Shown here: piece after piece, positions 51,900 to 64,000 of the stretch | Layout of the letters: the number at the start of each line of letters is the position of its first letter | Numbering within the stretch: the stretch's first letter is position 1 | DNA from: Hymenolepis diminuta | Taxonomy: Eukaryota > Platyhelminthes > Cestoda > Cyclophyllidea > Hymenolepididae | Direction of reading: 5' to 3' | NCBI GenBank assembly: GCA_900708905.1 | Contig: CAADRB010000085.1 | Coordinates: 62,001 to 126,000, forward strand | Length of the DNA stretch: 64,000 nt | Translations under genes and position numbers: made by a program | The notes under the pieces: generated by a model | The model's input: only the letters and a program-made list of their open reading frames with translations | Told to the model about the DNA's origin: nothing | Database searches by the model: none

Positions 51900-53116
51900 A
51901 TGGGCTGTGTTATATCTTGTGGTTTGAAGCTTGTCCTACAAATTCTCAATACCATCCTCTTCGTATGTCGACTTATACTTTATTTCGTCTCCTTTCTGTT
52001 TATTGTAAAATAAAATATTACGTTTTCACATTGTAGATTGCCTTCCTCGGCGTCGCAGTCTTTGGAATTCTATTGAAGGCATCAAAACCTGTGGTTGAGA
52101 ACATAATCACAAAGATATTTGAGCAATTTAAGATAGGGGACGATGATATGCACCAATTAGTCACATTCATCGTCGAAAACGCTGGTGAGAATTCTTAATA
52201 TATCACTTAAAATGATATTTTTAGATAAGTTACATTGATAACTGTTTGTGTGCTTTAGATGGAATTGCAATTATTCTCATTGTGCTTGGTTTCGCTCTTG
52301 CCGCTTTATGTCTTGTTGGATGTATTGCTTCGTGTTGCGGATGTACTATTCTACTTAAGATCGTAAGTAACATACCACTGTCCATTTGACGTTTTCATAG
52401 TTTTTTTGTACTGTATATGGTTTATTGATTAATATAGTATGCGGTGATTTTGATTATCTTCGTACTCGCACAAATTATTGCGGTAGCAGTTCTATTTTCT
52501 GATCCAAGCCGACTATCTGACTTACTTGTCAAAGCCATGAACGAGCTTCTGCCACATTATGGAGTAGCATCTGATAAAGGACAAACCTCTTCGTCTGTGT
52601 GGAATATATTAATGTCGGTAAGAATTTTTTCCGACTAGTATTTTAAACTAAAATATCTTGAATAGTAATTTGATAAAATTCTCGTTGCTTTAGTTTGATT
52701 CAATGTGCTGTGGAATGGACGGCTATACAGACTTCAGTAAGGAATAAGTTATAACAAATTTAGAGCTTTGTCTACCATTCATTCTCACCTGGCTTTTTGG
52801 AATTTTATAGATGTCGTCTATTTGCCATCTCAATGCTGCAACTATGCCTTAGCAAATCCACCGCAAATTTGTGACTTAAAGGAAGCAGAAAAAATTAAAA
52901 TGCCCGGGTGTCGTGAAAAGATAGTCACTTTTATCTCAGATAATCTGCAGATTATGCTATATTTTTCCATCGGTGCTATCCTCCTACAGGTAAGAAAAAG
53001 TCGCAGATTGCTCTACATATGTCTTAGATCTAATCCTGTCATAATTTTGATGTTTTCTCATTTTCTAATTCTAGGCCGCCCTTATCGCAATCGTGTTTCT
53101 CACCATTTGCCTATAA
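51900..53116 (+). CDS. Tetraspanin TSP-C, complete, 7 exons, 252 aa
   Basis: Same architecture and phases as TSP-B. Exons: 51900-51962, 52037-52184, 52259-52362, 52438-52617, 52694-52736, 52811-52989, 53075-53116 (TAA); 759 nt, open throughout. N-terminus MGCVISC; TM1 about 10-34; TM2 about 73-97 with a CCGC turn; TM3 about 106-125; CCG at 170-172. The large loop has six cysteines (170, 171, 188, 189, 200, 213), with PGC at 211-213 before TM4; the last exon ends ...TICL. The negatively charged small loop (GDDDM) is shared with TSP-D (GDDEM) but not TSP-B, so C and D look like the most recent pair. The membrane-organising role is inferred from the family; no partner is predicted. Confidence 0.92.
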
Positions 53117-55363
53117 GCATTTGATTTCACCGGGAGTTATTTTGGAAAATTAAATTACGATAAATGACAAAAAAACAAATCACTACCTGCACACATATGT
53201 CATTTTCAGACACCTCATATTGACCTCCCATACGTTTTCACCGATGATGTTGAAATAATGCGTTTGTTATTTTACTAATTTCTGTAATAACGATGTATTT
53301 TGTTGAATACCCAGAACAGTTCAGAAATACAAATTTTAGTTTGAATAGATTCTTTCCTTTACTTACGTAATTCATCAGATAAATTGGATATGATAAAAGT
53401 TCGTTAAAATATAAAGAAACCCTTTCCTTAAGTTAAAAAGTGGATGCTTATTAAGATCTGTTGGGTATCGGCCAACGTGCGCGCCAATTTGGAGACTGTG
53501 GGTTTGATGAGCACCAGCAGTCATTCACTGTAGGCCGTTAACAACCATGTAGTTAAAACCGGACGAAATTTGGTCGAATAAATACGAGTTTTTACCAGAT
53601 AACCTTTTCAGGATGAATTTTTGCAAAATGTATGCATATTAGATTACTATTTGCAGTGGAACAATTCCGGCTTTAAAGAATGTAGAGGTATAATGAGTAA
53701 GAAGCTAGCCAAAACGCTTAATGGGAATATAATTTTGGTGACAAGAGAGAGAGAGAGGGAGAAAGAGGGGAGGGGCTAAGAATATAAAGAGTAAATGAAA
53801 ACCGGGGGGGGGGAGGGGGCTGGAGGATACTTAGGAGTAAGAGATAGGAGTTGAGGTAGACGTTGGAATAATGTATAGTAAAATCCGAGATGTAATTACT
53901 GGTATTAAGGTGTTAGAATAACTAGAACACAGTGAGGGATTTTGAGGAACATTTTGGAATAGACGTTCAATGACTAAAAGATTAAAAAGTAAATGCTAAT
54001 AGTTAAAAGAGTGAAAATAAAGACCTAAATGGATAGAGCTGTGTCTAACGACGAGTTAAGTTCTCGTCAGAGTTTTGTAAATATGCTGACATATATGATA
54101 CCAAAGCCTTGTCAAATAAATATGGTTCTGGTTATACTTTCAATTCTAATTTCGATCAATCACTTGTAACTCATGAAGATTTTATTCAAAATTAAAGTTT
54201 AATTTAGCATGTAAATATGTTTGTTTCAATCACTGGAATTATTTAACATTTATAATATTGTAACAAATTTTAATAATGAAATATAAGTCAGTGAGCTACT
54301 ATTTTATTTGGCCTATCAACTGAACTCGATTTATTTTCGGAGAAATAGTAGCTTTATGAGTAATACATTGTTATTGATCTTAACGCAGCAATGCTTGGTA
54401 ATGTTATGGCTAATGCTAGGTATATTCGTTTCAGTACGGCGGCCAAATAAATGATCAAATATTTCATTAGCATCTGAAGCAATGTCATGATTAATGACTA
54501 TTGTTGAAAGGTGCTTAAATAAAAAGGTAAACATTTTTACACCTCTAGTGGCAATTAAATAATATTATAAATATTTTTAGTCAATTTCAGAAACAAAATC
54601 CATTTTCTAAAGCTCTTTAGCGACCTTTAAACAAGTTAAGGAGTTAATATGACCTCAGTTTTAGAACAAAGAATAACCATGATTCTTGAAACCCAACTTT
54701 TGCATTAAAGATGGCTTATTTTAATATAAATAGAAGGGTAGTATATAACACCCCTCCGACGCTGCTCTTAGACACACTAATATGATCTTAGCTAGATACA
54801 TATGTGCATTCTAGACGAAGAAAAGCAAGATATTTACCTTACACTTTCTGACTGCATGTCTTTATGGGCCGCAAATCAGGTATTGTCTGTGAATGACCAT
54901 TCTATTTATCGCTATGGCCATAAATGAAGGTACATTGGTTGGCATCTCTTCAGCTGTGGGCCAATTATCCACCTTGATGCTTTTTCCTTTACTAGTGAAT
55001 GCTTTTAATAATGCCGACAAAAATTTTATCACTTTCAATTATTATAAAATTTTTATCTTCCCTATGATATAGATTAATCACCGAGCCAATTTTCTTGCTT
55101 CTGTTAACGCCAGGAGTGCTTCCAATTTAGTGGGATGACTGTTAGCGTAAGTAGAAGCCGAAACCACTTCTCTCTTGTTTTTGAGTATTGTGTTACAAAG
55201 ACCATAACAATATTAACCAAAAATTCAGAGTGTGCTGATCGAACGACTTGGAAGATGCTTTGTATAACTCATATGTACATCAAGGGACAATCTTGACAGT
55301 GACAGAGCTCCAAACCAATGTAATGGAGAACACGGTTCACCCCTAACATAGTTGTGAACACTA
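53117..55363. other. Intergenic with GA/G-rich low-complexity tract
   Basis: 3' flank of TSP-C. At 53744-53826 lies a GA-rich run followed by a run of ten or more G and a GGAGGGGG stretch on the + strand. No gene recognised in the rest. Confidence 0.55.
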
Positions 55364-55726
55364 TTGGAACTCGCTTGGTGTTTCTCATACAATATATGTT
55401 TGAATTTCATGAAATACATAACACAAAGTGATGATATCGACAGGATTAACAGCAACGGAAAACAGTTTAGGACTTTCATTGGTGAGCATCTTGAACATGT
55501 CGACGTTTCGTTGGACAAGATTAACCAACTTCTCAAAGAGGCTATGATAAAATCGGATTCTTTGGTCATGGTAAAAGTAGCTACAAAATTTGATAATAAC
55601 ATTCCTGGCCTCACTCTCGCATCTGCTTATTTAACCATATCATATATGTTAACTGTTTTTGTGACTGTACTGTCCCAAAATCTTTTAGAAATGACGCAGA
55701 AACCTCTTGATTTAACCTCCCTCTGA
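55364..55726 (+). CDS. Unassigned 120-codon open frame
   Basis: The longest uninterrupted frame with protein-like composition outside the tetraspanins: an acidic, amphipathic middle (EHLEHVDVSLDKINQLLKEA) followed by a hydrophobic stretch near residues 82-105 that could be one membrane span. No family recognised, no splice partners seen, and the start is arbitrary. Could be an exon, a decayed element or chance. Confidence 0.15.
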   Translation: MELAWCFSYNICLNFMKYITQSDDIDRINSNGKQFRTFIGEHLEHVDVSLDKINQLLKEAMIKSDSLVMVKVATKFDNNIPGLTLASAYLTISYMLTVFVTVLSQNLLEMTQKPLDLTSL

Positions 55727-56802
55727 TGTTTTGCCAAATTGCAGGAGTTCGAAAGAAGAGAGTCGAGTAAATATATGTTAAAATCAGAAAACCCCTTTGC
55801 TCCACATAGTTTTAAATGACACAAACAAGGATCCTTGATTTAAATTTGGACAATAAATTTAACAAATTGGGAAAGCACCACAGATATAATAAGTGACATT
55901 ATATCTTTATGGGAGATATTCATTACATATAAATCTGATTTGGACGATGCTTTGATGACAAAATGAAGCTAAATGTATTCAAGTTATCACAACTCAATGA
56001 GAGTTAATCATGCGCCCCGGCACTGAGAACCTTGATACCACATTTTCAAACTAAGAAAATTTTTTTACTGTTTGATTATGAAGGGGTGTCAGGAAAGGTG
56101 GAAACATAACTGTCAGATAAAAACGAAATTTTTATCTTGGAAAAAATATTAATTTTTATTTAAGAGAAAATAAAATTAACAATTTTATCCATAGGCTAAT
56201 AATGAGAGGTTATTGAGGTCATGCATCTACTTCTCTTTAATCCGATAGCCAAGGAGTAGCTTATAGGTAACAGTTAAGATGAAAATAGCATATGGCAGAT
56301 CCTAAGTAAAGCTAATATTTTATTTTGCATTAAATTAATTTACTGAATAGAAATGATAATGACATAAGGCATAGCTTTCAATACAATGAGAGAAATGCAA
56401 TGAGAGATATTCCAGTATTGAAACTTAGTTACTACAGTAGCTACAAATACGGTTAGGAAACCTCTGTTTTTAAAACCTTAATTCATTGAAGCTTGTTGGT
56501 GGAGGCCAGTGAGAAATTTTTTATAAGCATACTTTTAATGATTTTTGTGAGTTATTAAGATGATAGCAGCTTATATGATTCAAAGGAATTCTATTGAATT
56601 CACTTGAGTGCTAACAATTGTAATATTCAGTGATTGTTTGATCTCGAATATGATACCAATAATGATATATATCGCATTTTAAATGCGCCTTATCGTAGCA
56701 TTCGCTGATGAGCAAGGAGAGCGAGCATGTTTTAATTGGAATAGTCTGTCATTATTATAACAAACAACTTAAATGATAATCACACTTGAGAAGTGAGGGA
56801 TG
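55727..56802. other. Intergenic, no gene recognised
   Basis: AT-rich; nothing supported. Confidence 0.5.
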
Positions 56803-57366
56803 TGTTACAGTTAGGATAACCACTTACGGTCGACAACTAACAACTAATAACAGCAACAACAATTTTCAATTTATAGCTGTTTGAGTGAAAGCCAGCGATG
56901 ACTTTAGAGCAGAAAACCAAGAGCTGATTGGACTAAAATGTGTTGAACGAACCGCAATGAGGGTTCAAGAGGACAAGAGAGAGTTGTGGACGAAGGCAAT
57001 TCGAAGGTAGAGTATGAGTTGATGTATAACGCATGTCTGCGTATGTTTGTGTGGGAATAGATTAACATTTTATATGAGTCACTTGGGTAAAGACGCATAT
57101 GAAGATGTAAGTGCAGTGTATTTGTAATGAAACGAGGCGGTTATAGAAGGGGGGGAGTTGCATGAGCAGGTGGAATGGTTCTGGACATTGCTGCGAGGAA
57201 ACCCTTCAAGGACCACTTGAGAACACAAGATGGCTATCCAAAAGGAGCTTGAGATTACAGTAGGATCACTCACTTCAGGAACCACTGTGAGACTGAGATA
57301 ATAGAGTCTCAGGGATTAGTGATGATAGAGATGGGAATTTCGAAACGTATAGAGATTCATCCTTCA
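56803..57366 (-). mobile_element. Solo LTR, family A, near full length
   Basis: Runs from TGTTACAGTTAGG to ATTCATCCTTCA on the + strand, so TG...CA ends and 564 bp. Aligns along its whole length with the gypsy 1 3' LTR (21532-22058) in reverse: the CAACAACAATTTT/GCAATAACAG region, GAGCAGAAAACCAAGAGCTG, TATATGAGTCACTTGGGTAAAG, GAAACGAGGCGGTTATAGAA. No obvious target-site duplication: flanking bases differ. It lies about 0.75 kb upstream of TSP-D. Confidence 0.7.
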
Positions 57367-57944
57367 GGTGTAACGCGTAACCTGCGGGTCATTAGGGTAT
57401 TGGAAGAGGGAAAGGTAAATTTGAAGGCATACAAAAAGTCTAAATATTGATACACCACGTTTCCAAACTTTCGAAATATTGTGGCCCTTGCCATCGAGGT
57501 AATACATCAAAATATGTAACGTTACTATTCATTTCAGTGGATGCGCTTGATTGATATTAATGATTTTACCTTAATACAGAGTTCAGAAGTCCAACTTTCA
57601 AATGCGGATTACAGGTGTCAATCTTCCAAAGCTATCTTTTAAAGTGGACCTAAAATATGCATAATGATAAAAAGCGCACAAATTTAATCCTAACTATTAA
57701 GCCAAATGCATGGAGGGGAAGTTAATAAAATCAGTTTATCAAATGAAAAACTATCTAGCTTGGTTATAAGAAAAAAGCAGAAATTAATTTGTCTTATGCA
57801 CTTCAAGTACTTGTAAATACTGCGCTTTGTTATATACCGATACGAACTCGCCAATCAACGGTCTATCTAGCCCTAGGTTGATTAGACTTCTTTGTGGGTT
57901 TCCGGTGATTGTTTGACATTCACATGTGAGCTCACCACAGAAAA
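57367..57944. other. Distal TSP-D upstream flank
   Basis: Nothing recognised between the solo LTR and the ATTGG box. Confidence 0.45.
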
Positions 57945-58108
57945 GGCGATTTTATTGGTTGTTGGTATGTTTCGATTTAGTTAAATGCAGATTACTCTCA
58001 GGTAAGCCTTATTCCCTGTTTTTATTCATGTGAGTTTAGGGTATACTCTATGTGATATAATGTACTCTTTTTCTAGGAGTTTAATGATTTTATCAAATTT
58101 CATTTCAG
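57945..58108 (+). promoter_or_regulatory. TSP-D upstream region: ATTGG box and probable 5'-UTR intron
   Basis: ATTGG at 57954-57958 in a context (GGCGATTTTATTGGTTGTTGG) resembling that of TSP-C. Then a CTCAG|GTAAG donor after 58001 and a TTTCAG acceptor ending at 58108, six bases before the ATG. The donor and acceptor are both strong, so a leader intron of 107 bp is likely; a trans-splice acceptor is the alternative. Confidence 0.5.
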
Positions 58109-58114
58109 ATTAAA

Positions 58115-59314
58115 ATGGGCTGCGTTATATCTTGCGGTTTCAAGCTTGTTCTTCAAATTATAAATATTACCCTATGTGTAAGTCTATTAAAGGTTTATTA
58201 CGTAAATTTGCAAGAATTAAATTGCCGGTCATATGTCTTCTCATTCTCTGTAGGTAGCATTTGTTGCCATAGGAATTCTCGGTATTCTTCTAAAGTCATC
58301 GAAGTCAGTGGTAGAGAACTTACTTGAAAAAATATTCGACAAGTTTAACGTTGGAGATGATGAAATGCGAGAACTGGCAAAATTCATGGTTGATAATGCT
58401 GGTAGGAACGCTACTTGTTATACTACTTGTTACACCATGGAGAAATCAGTAGTATAGATTAAATTATTCATTTTAGATGGACTCTCCATTGTCCTAATGG
58501 CTGTTGGATTCACCTTAGCACTTGTTTGTCTATTTGGATTTATTTCTGTTTGCTGTGGATTGGGTATACTATTAAAGATTGTAAGTGACATATTTTCGTA
58601 ACACGGCTAAGTAAATTATTTACCGTCCATGATAAATTGATTTGATTTATCTTTACAGTATGCAATCGTTTTAACCGTAATTCTCATCGCTGAAATCATA
58701 GTTGTTGCTTACTTGTTCTCTGATCCTAAACGAATACCCGCAATACTAATCAAGGCTTTACAAGAGGCCCAGAAGCATTATGGTGGAACTGATGCTGAAG
58801 GTCAGACTGCAACTGCAACCTGGAATGTCTTAATGACCGTAAGTATTAGAAGTTTGGTTCGATTCCAAAATGCAACTATTATAATGTAAAGTCTTCGGTT
58901 ATTTCTCCAGTTTGATGGACTGTGCTGTGGAATTGATGACTGCAAAGAGTTTCGTAAGCAAAATTATTCTTGAAATGGACTAAAATATAAAAAGAATTTA
59001 ATTAACTATTTAATTATTGCAGCCGATCAAACTAAACTTCCATTGCAGTGTTGTGGTAAATACCCCAATGATACCTCGGCCACGTGTACCACTTGTCCAA
59101 CCTCTAATCCACAGCCCGGATGCCGAGAAAAAATTGAAAAATTCGTATATGAAAACGCAAAAACGATAATGTATGTCTCAATTGTCGCAATAATTCTTCA
59201 GGTATGATATAAGAATGAAAAAAATCTTAATTCATAATTTGTAGCAAAATTACAACCCATTTTACCTTCTAGGCTCTTCTCATCGCCGTTGTTGTCCTTA
59301 CAATTTGTTGCTAA
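58115..59314 (+). CDS. Tetraspanin TSP-D, complete, 7 exons, 252 aa
   Basis: Exons: 58115-58177, 58254-58401, 58477-58580, 58659-58838, 58911-58953, 59023-59201, 59273-59314 (TAA); 759 nt, open throughout, with the same phases as TSP-B and TSP-C. MGCVISC N-terminus; TM1 about 10-34; TM2 about 73-97; TM3 about 106-125; CCG at 170-172; PGC at 211-213; TM4 ends ...TICC. The large loop has eight cysteines (170, 171, 176, 189, 190, 201, 204, 213), two more than TSP-B and TSP-C; the extra ones are C176 and one of the CTTC pair 201/204. The cytoplasmic turn after TM2 has CCGLG rather than CCGC. An NDT sequon lies at 195-197. The last gene of the cluster in this window. Confidence 0.92.
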
Positions 59315-62300
59315 ATTTCTTAAACTCTGATATTTTGAAACTTTTATTATATTTATTTCATATTTAAACTTCCTTTCTGACTTTATTTTGGTTGATTCTT
59401 TGCCACTTTTTTAATTTAATAAGGAACAGATTAATATACACCATTTTGAATATAGAGTCTCTGTTAAATAATAAACTATTTTTAAATAAAAGTGATTATG
59501 AATGATAATCATTGAATTTTCATACTTCGTCAATTTATCAGGTATGATCGATCTATATTTCTCGGACTCCGTAGTTATGAAAAAGTACCTTTTCTCCTTA
59601 ATAAAGATCACGTGCATTTTAGTATCATGAATTTGTATTTTTGCACCTCATGAAAAGCTGTCTTTAAGACATTCAAAAGGAAGATATTTTTGCTAAAATA
59701 CAATTTGAGATATTATCTTACTTACAAACGGTTTTTGATTATGCAATACTAGTTAAGGTATGAGAAATGGTTTCATTCTCATGGAATTTATTTAGCAAAG
59801 TATTTATCAAATCAGCACGTGATTAATCAGAAATTCAGCAATTTTCCGTTTTGTTTAATAGCATGAGGTTAGATTATTGCATTGGGATACGAAATTTTAT
59901 TTTAAAATAGAAATAATGGTTGAATATTCAAAGTACTATTTTCCTTTCTATAACGAAGATGAGAAAAGGAAAAGGAGAAACCATGAAGGCTACTTTATTC
60001 GCCTAGATACTGTTCAGATAGTGGCTTTGGAACACGTCAGTTTCAATTACGAACTCTTTGCAGATGCTATTTGTAACAATGATTCTCGAATTTAAACAAT
60101 GTTATCACCCATTTACATGAATATACTAATATTATCCGATTTAAAAATTAACACCTAAAATAAACATTTTAGCTAACGTTAAAAATGAGGAATCACTTAA
60201 ATAATTGTTGTAATTTCACGATATTCTGATTCTAAAACAAGGTAGAATTGCATTTAATGAAAAAATTTACCAACAATTTTTGGGGTTAAAGTGTTGCTTC
60301 ATTAAAATTTTGACTTTTTAACGTATCGGTTTGTCTATTAATAAAAGGAGGGAGAAAACTTACTGTCTTTCATGCTACGACTTTCAGATTTTATTTGAAA
60401 GTTCGTTCATTCCTATTTGCCTACGAGTAATTTATGATTTTAATTTCTTCAGAAGCCTTTGAATTAACTAAGACTAAATTGAGGTAGTTTTTCTTCTAGG
60501 AAATCTCAAACTCTAGTTACTAAGTGAAATTCTTATGCTCAAATGGTTTGTGTGCACAATTTAATTAAAACGTTTAATTAAATTTTGATCAGCTTATTAA
60601 GGTTAGTAGATAGAACAGGTTGTTTGTATATACTTAGTTCATATTTTAGTATTTAATGAATCTTCTAGTCAACCTGAAATACGAATTTTATATTTGAAAT
60701 ACTGACTATGATATCTACTACTTACCTAGTGTCATGAATTTTGGAGGACAAATAAAAAGAGCCAATTAAGCTAAGCTAACTTCAAATAAATCTGAAAATA
60801 TACACAAATGTATATTTTTTCAGTAATTTCCTCTCATCAGTTACTGGCGAATTAAGTTGCGGTGATTGAAGATTCAAAATGGTACGCAATACACTGTATG
60901 CAAACTCTTGATTGCAGACCCACTTGTGGATGTGAATATATATTACTTATTTAATCAATGACAGGGTAATATCCGAGTATCCGCTATCATACTGTCTTCG
61001 ATGTATATCATCAGTTCATGTGTAAATATATAAGAGGAGGGAATTCATAAAGACGAACGAAGAAGATTTCAAATAAATTTGTTCTTCCCTTTGGATCATG
61101 GTAAACTTGTGGTGATTTAGAAATGTTAAAAAATTAATATAGTAAGAAGTGAGCAATTTGCACATGTGTTAAATAAGAGGATATCACATCAATGCTCATA
61201 AGTGGTTATCCAATATCCGGATGGAAGTGGCAAGTTTTAATGAAAAAAGAATGATACAATGCAGATTTCCCATCAGAAGGTTCCAAGGATGCACTTTCTA
61301 TACCTCAATCATTGGTGGCATTTAGTAAAAATGTTCTACGGATAGTGGGGATAAATAGTACGGATAAAATGAAACGAACACCCTATTTATCGATAATTTC
61401 ACTTATTAAGCAGCATTCCTTCATATTCAAGAAAACTTACAGACACTTTCACTCTAGTGGATCATTAGTATTCCAGCATCTAGGAGCTAAGTAATTGCTT
61501 AAAATTATATTATAAGAAATATTTCCAGTTAATATAGACTGAAACATTTGCTTTAATAATATGATTAAGGCGACAATTCATTTTGTGCTCTTTAATCAAC
61601 TGTAATTAGATTCCTTAAAAAGAAACCTTGAGGTCTTTAATAAATATATATGTGAATTTTGTGCAACTTGCACCAAAATCAATCATTGACAATCTTGAAT
61701 TCGCACCAAAAGCAGTTTGTAGTTCTTCACATCTCACAAAATCATGTGTTCTGACGGAGTAGAGAAATCAAATTTACGTGAATATATAATTGCGTTTTTC
61801 TCTTTGTACGTTTTCGATAAGAAGGTATCCACTACACAAGTACATTCAATAAAATCTGATGAAATAAATTTTACTTGCCAAAGGTGATGAGAAAAACTCC
61901 GTCAGCTTTAAGGAAAAGCTTGCACTAGCAAAATAGTACAGTGAGAGAAAATGGTGGGGCATAGAATAGGATTATTTATCTATTTAAATCCTGGAAATAC
62001 TTTCAGCTTATCTCATAAGTCGTAATATTCAGTTTCTATTATCTAAATTTACGATTTAATTCCTGAGTTTCCGGTTAAATCTATGACTGGAGTGTTCATA
62101 ACCTGTTGAAAAATTGATTAAACTTAGCAATCGATCGTGTCATTTTGACACTTTTGTACTTTCTCAAGGCCGTAATCAAGTAATCAGACAAAATAGGGAT
62201 GATAACTGGATTTACCGATCATCGAAATATAAAGATTGAATAAGATTTTCTCGGCCAAAGTTGTTGTATTGTGCACTTATTTTTGGTCTACGAGTGTTCA

Positions 62301-64000
62301 TCTTCTTTATGCAAATCTCTATAATTCATTACAGACGGAATTAGAATAAAGAAGTAAAAACACAAAACTCGTTTTCAGTAACCACATTCTAGAGGCATTT
62401 TAAATCTAAACAATAAAAATTCGGATATCCAACGATTCATAGCATCACGTGCATTTGGTGTAGATGTGGATGGAATACAGCATAAAGGGAAAGCAGAGCA
62501 AATGCGTCGGTGGTAGAATGAGGAAAGTGTGCAATCATGGGTAATTGGTGAAGTAGGAGAACTGTAAATGAGAAGTTAAATTATACATTAAATGTAGGCC
62601 ACTACAGTTTTTTCTTTAAAAATCTATTTTTTCAGTGAGAGACCCAAAAGCCATGTAGTGACACATACACGTCGGGCCGTTTCCTTAACTTGTGCATCAC
62701 TTTTCGTATTTCATTTCTCTCAAATATTGAGTTTTACTTCACTTCTCCTATGCTTTATCTATCCTCCCTGAAACCATGTATAGATTATCAATCTTCATCT
62801 AGCTCCTACATGTTAGATTCCTCTTTACTTTACTCAAAATAATTATTCAACCACAACTCTTTCGAAGTGTTGAACCTGGTCAAAGCTTGGCGATTAAATA
62901 GTTTCCCCATTATATTTTAGTGGCACGTAGGTTGGAGCCTACTTTAAATAAGACGTTATATCGGGTTATTAGGTCTCCTTTTCAGTTTTCAAAGACTCCA
63001 TCCTTTGACAACTTCTAACTTTCTATTTCAAAGATAATAATATTTTAAATTTAGTATAAAACATCTAAATCTATTAAAGCAGTGTGAATTGATCCACTTC
63101 CTGAACAGTTCGATTACGTTTTTAATTTTATTTCATTTAAGTTAATCGTTCTAAAAGACAAAAACATAGACCGGTATTGCGCAGTTGGTTATGAATTTCA
63201 TAAAAAATAAAGTTCTGATTATCTTTGAACCATGAATTCCGAATCTCAATTGAAATGATATGGGAAAATAATGAAAGTGATCGGACCGCCCACGGTTCTC
63301 CATTAAAGAATCAATCAAAATGGAGGAGTATTGTGTTTAGTTATATGATGAATAAAGACAGTAATAACTGAATATATATTTCTTGCGAGAAAGGAATACC
63401 CATTTCTGCTTAATTTGACTTTTATTGATACTACATACCAAACTAATCAAATTTCTTGATCTCCAAGAAACTACGTCATTTAACTAAACATGAAATAATC
63501 AGAGACATATTTTTACCCACCACCTGTTTTATCGGTAGAATAAAATAATACTTTCCTACAAACTGCCACGGGACACCTGTTGACTTTAGTATGATTATTG
63601 TAAATAGCTAAATAGATGAAAAATTTACTATGTTTATTCATGATAAATATCTAAGCACGAAGGACAGTAAAAATGTCAGATCAAAAGTTAAATGAAAAGG
63701 GGATGTGCACATGGTGAAGATTAGAGATTAAAGTCAGGAAATTTTACAAACCAAATGTAGGAGTTTGCTCCTTCGGTTGCTGAGAGTGTCCATATCCGCT
63801 ATCTTCAAAGATTTTTAACCAGTTCTTCAAAGCTAGCAAGTTAAATGATTGATCACGTCATCTCTATTCTAAAAATCAAGGACACCTAACTAATATTGTC
63901 TAATAGATTTGTAACTTGACAACATAATACCGTTTCTTATGTTTTGACTTCCATTTTCAGTTGTTCACGAACTTAAAAAGGAAGAATTAAATTATTTGCA
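59315..64000. other. Terminal intergenic region
   Basis: 3' flank of TSP-D and AT-rich DNA to the window end. Short frames at 59877-60095 and 61312-61494 lack motifs. A TTTTCAG at 63954-63960 could be an acceptor for an exon running off the end, but that is not testable here. Confidence 0.5.

Noticed and set aside
56803..57366. Target-site duplication around the solo LTR
   Set aside because: Bases flanking the two ends do not match, so a clean insertion footprint cannot be shown.
58840..58880. GGTTCGATTCC resembling a tRNA T-loop
   Set aside because: It lies in a TSP-D intron and no matching acceptor stem, D-arm or anticodon arm can be drawn around it.
1..64000. CRISPR arrays, bacterial operons, rRNA
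   Set aside because: No regularly spaced repeats, no ribosome-binding-site-led gene strings and no rRNA-like sequence; the intron-bearing genes are eukaryotic.

Overview
This window looks like AT-rich eukaryotic nuclear DNA from an invertebrate, most likely a flatworm. That assignment is an inference from two things: a same-strand cluster of related multi-exon tetraspanin genes, and degraded Ty3/gypsy and mariner-type elements of the kind common in flatworm genomes. Most open frames are short and meaningless. The genes appear only when exons are joined by hand at GT/AG boundaries, because splicing breaks every coding region.

Four tetraspanin genes lie on the + strand. TSP-A (exons from 153 to 7593; its first exon is left of the window), TSP-B (32562-33750), TSP-C (51900-53116) and TSP-D (58115-59314). 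TSP-B, C and D each have seven coding exons, with exon lengths 63/148/104/180/43-49/170-179/42 and identical intron phases, giving proteins of 251, 252 and 252 residues. TSP-A has the same plan plus one extra intron that splits the 60-codon TM3 exon into 25 + 35 codons. A lone, decayed copy of a tetraspanin first exon lies on the - strand at 50405-50467. The family therefore grew by tandem duplication, and copies have also been lost.

The 25 kb between TSP-A and TSP-B is rearranged and rich in mobile elements. First comes a palindrome of about 9.3 kb (7255-16551), with 4648-bp arms that match base for base wherever compared and a single N on its axis (11903). Its left end lies inside an exon of TSP-A, so its right end carries a truncated, reversed copy of the last two TSP-A exons. 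The axis lies inside an LTR. Next is a broken Ty3/gypsy element (LTR pieces at 19206-19446 and 21532-22058, with RT-end/RNase H/integrase remnants between). Then come two inverted, identical, inactive copies of a mariner-type transposase gene (23794-25054 and 30785-32045) around 5.7 kb that holds a solo LTR.

The remainder is mostly quiet intergenic DNA. It contains a second gypsy pol remnant (44835-46085), another solo LTR (56803-57366), three loci of a second dispersed repeat (within the palindrome, near 42.3 kb and near 48.3 kb) and G-rich low-complexity tracts. TSP-C and TSP-D have matching upstream layouts: an ATTGG (reverse CCAAT) box and a probable intron in the 5' leader. No tRNA, rRNA or CRISPR was found. 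All exon boundaries are read by eye from splice sites, reading frame and comparison among paralogues.
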